Shown here: positions 14,504 to 17,928 of the stretch, piece by piece
How positions within the stretch are numbered: the stretch's first letter is position 1
Layout of the letters: each line of letters starts with the position of its first letter
Source: CAZHBD01 sp964530555
GTDB lineage: Bacteria > Patescibacteriota > Saccharimonadia > Saccharimonadales > AWTP1-31
NCBI GenBank assembly: GCA_964530555.1
Contig: CAZHBD010000013.1
Span: 1 to 17,928 of the forward strand
Length of the DNA: 17,928 nt
Reading direction: 5' to 3'
Translations under genes and position numbers: made by a program
Notes under the pieces: model-generated
Seen by the model: the letters and a program-made list of their open reading frames with translations, nothing else
Told to the model about the DNA's origin: nothing
Database searches by the model: none

Positions 14504-14535
14504 CACTGCCTACAACCTCAAAAGGTTAAGAAGCT

Positions 14536-14564
14536 ATTATACAGTTAATGAAAGTAAAAGTCAA
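14536..14564 (-). promoter_or_regulatory. near-consensus promoter of the PGT-like/ABC/NUDIX operon
   Basis: On the minus strand a -35 TTGACT (14559-14564), a 17-bp spacer and a -10 TATAAT (14536-14541) are visible, the closest to sigma-70 consensus in the window. The predicted start near 14529 leaves a leader of about 88 nt before the ATG at 14441. The promoter begins 4 bp after the DUF2207 stop codon. Confidence 0.72.
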
Positions 14565-14567
14565 GCA

Positions 14568-16310
14568 TTACCATCCACCACCGCCTCCACCGCCTCCACC
14601 GCCACCCGAGAAACCGCCACCCCCAAAGCCGCTACCACTACTGCTACTCGGTGCTGTAAAGGCAGTACCCATAGCTTGCATACTGTTACTCAAACTTGAT
14701 GCCAGGTACACCGAATTAAAACCATGCCAATTGCCACTGTACCAGTCAGGGGGGGTAGTGTAGATGTCTTTAAATTGTTGGGCCCAGGTTCCTTCTACAT
14801 CGAGGACGATAGCATAGGGCAATAACTTCTCAAATAATTCAACAGTTTTCTTAGGTTCGTCCGTCTGAGGAGCATATTTTGCATCAACACTTTGCAGTAG
14901 TTTGATGCGTTCTTTCTCCGCCGTAGTCATATATAACTTCAGACCTTCGGCGGCATCTTTAGCAATCACACCCTTTGCTGTCCGCTTGGGCATCAGTGCC
15001 GCAAATCCATATGCTATTGCCGCAGCAATAAGCATGCCGACACTAAGCCAAACATGGATAATGATAGCAGCGAAAACTAGAATAGTTGCAACAACAATAA
15101 TACGGTTGGCCGACTTACTGGGATTGGATGGAAAATACCCTTGTTTCGTTAACGATTCTGGTATTTGTTTCTGCACTTTTGATACAGTCGTATAGAATCT
15201 ATTTTTCAAATCACTGAGCTTAACTTCGCTATCAGCTGTCAGATCTGGAAAAATACCACGCAAAATGTCCAGTTCATAAGCACTAAGTCCGGAGGTATCA
15301 CTTGCCGTTCGCCGCAAGATGTACTCCTTAGAATCCTTGAGTAACTTCTTTTTTGTTTGTTCCACAATGACCAAGTGTTTTTTTATGGCCAAATCAATGA
15401 TTGTTGCAGAGATGTCTTTTTGATCAACTCGATAGTCCATAAGCATACCCACTTCTGCCGGCAGCAGGTCGTTCGGCGCAGCATACTCAGGAACGATCAC
15501 ACCTCTTCCAGGCAAATCACGCCCGTAGCGCCACCATCGCCGAGAAACCCACAGGCCTACGATCAATGGTGGAACCGCAACACCAAGTATGATAGTCGCA
15601 TTATCGCGAAGACTGTCTAGAATAGTTTGTTTGGCAAAGTATCCTGGCCTAAAACCAACGATCATTGACAAGTTCTCATTACCGTTCAGGGCTTGCCGGG
15701 TGGCTGTGGTTACCGTTCGAAGACTACCGCTATTAGGGCGCGAAATCGAACAGTCCTGGCTCGTAGATCCATACGAACCTACGTAACAGCGTGTTTCAGT
15801 AACAGAGGTGTCGGGGGGGAGGTGTAGCGTAGCCTGAACGCTCAGAAACTGTTGTCGCCATTGATCACCGTTGACATCCCAGAACAGCTCGTCGTGATCC
15901 TTATAGAATGTAATGACATTATCTACCGTGTAGTCAATCGTATAACTCTGCTGCCCGGTTACTGTTCTTGCCGGGTCGCCAATTTTTAACACTAAATTAT
16001 CACTCTGTGATGACGAGGTATATTGAGTTGGGGCATTGGTAGAAGAAGTAATAGAATTGATGCGCAACTTAAGGGTATGTCTTTTGTACTTTTTGGGAAT
16101 TGCCCGAACTATTCCGTGGTTGTTGTCCGTAAAGACGACACTAATGTTCTCAGTAATATGCAGTTCTCCCTGCCGATCTTTGCGGCTGAGAGTGTAGTCA
16201 GCACTAAAACTAGTTACGGTAAAATCATTGACATCGGCTCGTACCTGTCGCGGTAGAGCCATGGTAGTAAATAGGGTCGTGGTGATCAGAAGCAACAGCC
16301 TAATCTTCAT
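14568..16310 (-). CDS. DUF2207 membrane protein with Gly-rich C-terminal tail
   Basis: This 580-aa protein has the architecture of the DUF2207 family, whose molecular function is not established. It has a signal peptide (residues 1-25, ending QVRA before D26), an extracellular beta-rich domain to about residue 230, one membrane helix near 237-255 (IILGVAVPPLIVGLWV), a cytoplasmic stretch with VPEYAAPNDLLPAEVG and an EKERIK region, two closely spaced helices at about 400-441, and a Ser/Gly-rich tail ending in eleven glycines and a Trp. The ATG at 16310 follows the pheT stop by one base (TGATATG), with a Shine-Dalgarno-like GAGGA inside pheT, so it is translated from the same mRNA. A poly-Gly-Trp end is seen in other family members. 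Confidence 0.92.
   Translation of the reverse strand: MKIRLLLLITTTLFTTMALPRQVRADVNDFTVTSFSADYTLSRKDRQGELHITENISVVFTDNNHGIVRAIPKKYKRHTLKLRINSITSSTNAPTQYTSSSQSDNLVLKIGDPARTVTGQQSYTIDYTVDNVITFYKDHDELFWDVNGDQWRQQFLSVQATLHLPPDTSVTETRCYVGSYGSTSQDCSISRPNSGSLRTVTTATRQALNGNENLSMIVGFRPGYFAKQTILDSLRDNATIILGVAVPPLIVGLWVSRRWWRYGRDLPGRGVIVPEYAAPNDLLPAEVGMLMDYRVDQKDISATIIDLAIKKHLVIVEQTKKKLLKDSKEYILRRTASDTSGLSAYELDILRGIFPDLTADSEVKLSDLKNRFYTTVSKVQKQIPESLTKQGYFPSNPSKSANRIIVVATILVFAAIIIHVWLSVGMLIAAAIAYGFAALMPKRTAKGVIAKDAAEGLKLYMTTAEKERIKLLQSVDAKYAPQTDEPKKTVELFEKLLPYAIVLDVEGTWAQQFKDIYTTPPDWYSGNWHGFNSVYLASSLSNSMQAMGTAFTAPSSSSGSGFGGGGFSGGGGGGGGGGGW
14577..14606. repeat. 9-bp tandem repeat encoding poly-Gly
   Basis: The plus strand carries ACCGCCTCC at 14580-14588 and again at 14589-14597, followed by the variant ACCGCCACC at 14598-14606 and preceded by ACC. 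It encodes most of the eleven-glycine tail of the DUF2207 protein. Codons vary within the unit, but the near-identical units could allow slippage in steps of three residues without frameshift. Confidence 0.75.
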
Positions 16311-16311
16311 A

Positions 16312-17928
16312 TCAAATCCTCTTTGCTCCTATATTTTTTGCAACTCGCTCGACCACCTCATCGAGTAGACGAGTAGTCTCAACAGTTGTAAGCGTACGTT
16401 CAGGGTGAGACACTGCAACTCTGAGAGTGATATGCTTTGTCTTACCCTCGGCTTGATAAATATCGAGTGGCTCCAGCGTAGTCCAGTAGCCTGCTCCTTC
16501 GCTCAACTCAGCAAGCGCGCCATTAACCGCCATGGCTAGCTGATCAAAAGTAGTCGAAGTTACGACTTGAAAAGTCATATCTTGGCGCACCACCGGAAAC
16601 CGTGACAGTTGCCGATAGGGTCGGGCTTTTGGCAGTTTATCAAACAGCGTGAGGTTAAGTTCAAAACCCGCGCAAAAATCTGGTAGTTTCAGGTTTTTAC
16701 GCACACTTGATCTATACTCGCCAACTATGCCCCACAGCCAGCCCGAGTCGTCAACAATTGTTGCACTCCGCTTTGGCTCAAAAGGCGCAGCTAGCTGACG
16801 GTCATAGGGATGCTCTAACTTAGTGGAATCCAACGAGGCCAACCGTAACCCTGAATCAATCCCTTGGCGCTTAAGAATGTGCCAGAGGTATTTTGCCGCT
16901 TGGTAGTACGGCGCCCCCTGATACCAGGTTTGGGCCGTTTTGGTATCAGCCACCACAACCACGGCTAGGTGGTCTAGTTCAACGGGCAGCTTATCCTTGC
17001 CAATAATTTGCTTACTATGTACTTTATTGAGCTCAAACAGGGCAAATTCACCAAAGCCCGCTTTGACGTTGGGATGTACCCGCTCAAGCAAACTGGGCGA
17101 CAGGCTCAAGCGGTAGTACTGCAGACTCGGACTAAGCGCGTTACTGAGCCGAAAAGCCTGAGATGCGTCTTGACCCACGCGAGTTATAAGGTCGCCATGC
17201 ACAAAACTATACGATAAGACCTCATTAGCGCCAGCGGCGGCCAGTGTCGTTCGAAGTTCTTGCTTGAGTTGCAGATGCGAGTTCTTTGCCGCTGGGACAG
17301 CCGGGCGAGAAGGCAGTTCGATTGGCAGCTTGTCGTACCCATAAAGTCGACCAACTTCTTCGACAATATCTTCAGGAATTTCTAGATCGGTCCTCCAAAA
17401 AGGTGGCGATACGATAATTTTGGTTCCGTCGACGACACTCGGTATCTCAACGTTGTTCAAAAAGCCGGCTATCTGGGCTGCGCTCAACTGACTGCCTAGC
17501 CGATTGTTAATAAAGTCGACCGTAACTCTAACAGTATTTGGCTTTGGCAACGCGGGACTATCATCATGAACCGGACCTGCTTGCGTACCCCCACAGTAGG
17601 TAGTTACATCACCGATAGCTTTCGCCAAAACCACTGGGTTTTGCAAAGGACTTTGACCCTTGGTAAAGCGGGTTACGGCATCAGTAAACAGGCCATACTT
17701 CATGCTGGTGCGCCTGATGGTATACATATCAAACGTGGCACATTCTAGGATTATACGAGTCGTAGAAGCGTCCACTTCGGTGTCGAAACCGCCCATCACA
17801 CCGGCTAGACCAATCACCTGCTTATCAGTGGCTATCACGATGCTGTTCGCATCGGCAAAGGTGATAGTCTTACCGTTCAACAGCTTAAGCGATTCACCTT
17901 TTTTCGAGCGTCGCGCTATGATCGTGGG
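16312..17928 (-). CDS. pheT: phenylalanine-tRNA ligase beta subunit, 5' end cut by window edge
   Basis: This is the beta subunit of the alpha2-beta2 phenylalanyl-tRNA synthetase, which charges tRNA-Phe and contributes tRNA binding and editing. The frame is open to the right edge: 538 residues are visible of about 800 expected. An apparent start at 17880 is an internal TTG, not the true start. In visible numbering, GLAGVMGG (40-47) and TDAVTRFTKGQSP belong to the B3/B4 region, and the B5 domain spans about 132-205 with PPFWRTDLEIPEDIVEEV and GRLYGYDKLP. The catalytic-like core follows, and the last 95 residues form the FDX-ACB anticodon-binding domain (FPVVRQDMTF near its start, HPERTLT near its end). 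It is upstream of and coupled to the DUF2207 gene. Confidence 0.97.
   Translation of the reverse strand, partial: PTIIARRSKKGESLKLLNGKTITFADANSIVIATDKQVIGLAGVMGGFDTEVDASTTRIILECATFDMYTIRRTSMKYGLFTDAVTRFTKGQSPLQNPVVLAKAIGDVTTYCGGTQAGPVHDDSPALPKPNTVRVTVDFINNRLGSQLSAAQIAGFLNNVEIPSVVDGTKIIVSPPFWRTDLEIPEDIVEEVGRLYGYDKLPIELPSRPAVPAAKNSHLQLKQELRTTLAAAGANEVLSYSFVHGDLITRVGQDASQAFRLSNALSPSLQYYRLSLSPSLLERVHPNVKAGFGEFALFELNKVHSKQIIGKDKLPVELDHLAVVVVADTKTAQTWYQGAPYYQAAKYLWHILKRQGIDSGLRLASLDSTKLEHPYDRQLAAPFEPKRSATIVDDSGWLWGIVGEYRSSVRKNLKLPDFCAGFELNLTLFDKLPKARPYRQLSRFPVVRQDMTFQVVTSTTFDQLAMAVNGALAELSEGAGYWTTLEPLDIYQAEGKTKHITLRVAVSHPERTLTTVETTRLLDEVVERVAKNIGAKRI

Noticed and set aside
14548..14763. Plus-strand open frame starting with a poly-proline run
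   Set aside because: It is the antisense shadow of the poly-Gly tail of the DUF2207 gene and has no coherent protein pattern.
17881..17928. Treating TTG at 17880 as the start of pheT
   Set aside because: The frame continues open to the window edge, and conserved B3/B4 sequence implies more protein upstream.
1..17928. UGA recoding, CRISPR arrays, insertion sequences, rRNA or tRNA genes
   Set aside because: TGA serves as stop in several coupled gene pairs. No spaced direct repeats, transposase, terminal inverted repeats or RNA gene structures were seen.

Overview
The window is a gene-dense bacterial chromosome segment with 21 protein-coding genes, no RNA genes and no mobile elements. No gene-free stretch exceeds about 130 bp. 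The content suggests a small-genome member of the Patescibacteria/CPR, most likely Candidatus Saccharibacteria. Pointers are the split transketolase, a DUF2207 membrane protein ending in a poly-Gly tail plus Trp, very tight packing with 4-base ATGA overlaps, and divergent versions of core enzymes. This is inference from gene style, not from a marker phylogeny. TGA works as a normal stop in several overlapping gene pairs, which argues against the UGA-recoded lineages Gracilibacteria and Absconditabacteria.

Positions 1-6818 hold a sugar-phosphate block. On the minus strand, a class II fructose-bisphosphate aldolase is followed by a PfkB-family sugar or nucleoside kinase that runs off the left edge. 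A separate minus-strand operon reads gap, rpiB, a small four-helix membrane protein, rpe, transketolase N-half, transketolase C-half, with 3-nt spacing or overlapping start and stop codons throughout. Together these cover most of the non-oxidative pentose phosphate pathway plus aldolase and GAPDH. Transaldolase is not in the window. A plus-strand unknown membrane protein (1804-2433) sits between the two units, diverging from the aldolase and overlapping the tail of the transketolase gene.

Positions 6885-9266 hold a pyrophosphatase-NUDIX pair on the minus strand. It diverges from a plus-strand pair made of a glycerophosphodiester phosphodiesterase and a stand-alone FAD/NAD(P)H oxidoreductase. 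Positions 9263-11194 hold thioredoxin reductase, a CGYC glutaredoxin and a membrane-anchored FKBP prolyl isomerase, all on the minus strand, forming a thiol-redox and folding group.

Positions 11253-14441 hold a minus-strand operon: a degenerate phosphoglycosyl-transferase-like protein, an ABC half-exporter and a second NUDIX hydrolase. Its promoter is near-consensus, and its leader can form two alternative hairpins. Positions 14568-17928 hold the 3' part of pheT and a DUF2207 protein directly downstream, in one operon.

The points most worth checking are the aldolase/transketolase set without transaldolase, the unknown membrane protein translationally coupled inside the pentose phosphate operon, the phosphoglycosyl-transferase-like protein that keeps its Asp-Glu dyad but seems to have lost its membrane module, the alternative hairpins upstream of it, and catalytic or cofactor-motif substitutions in RpiB and TrxB.
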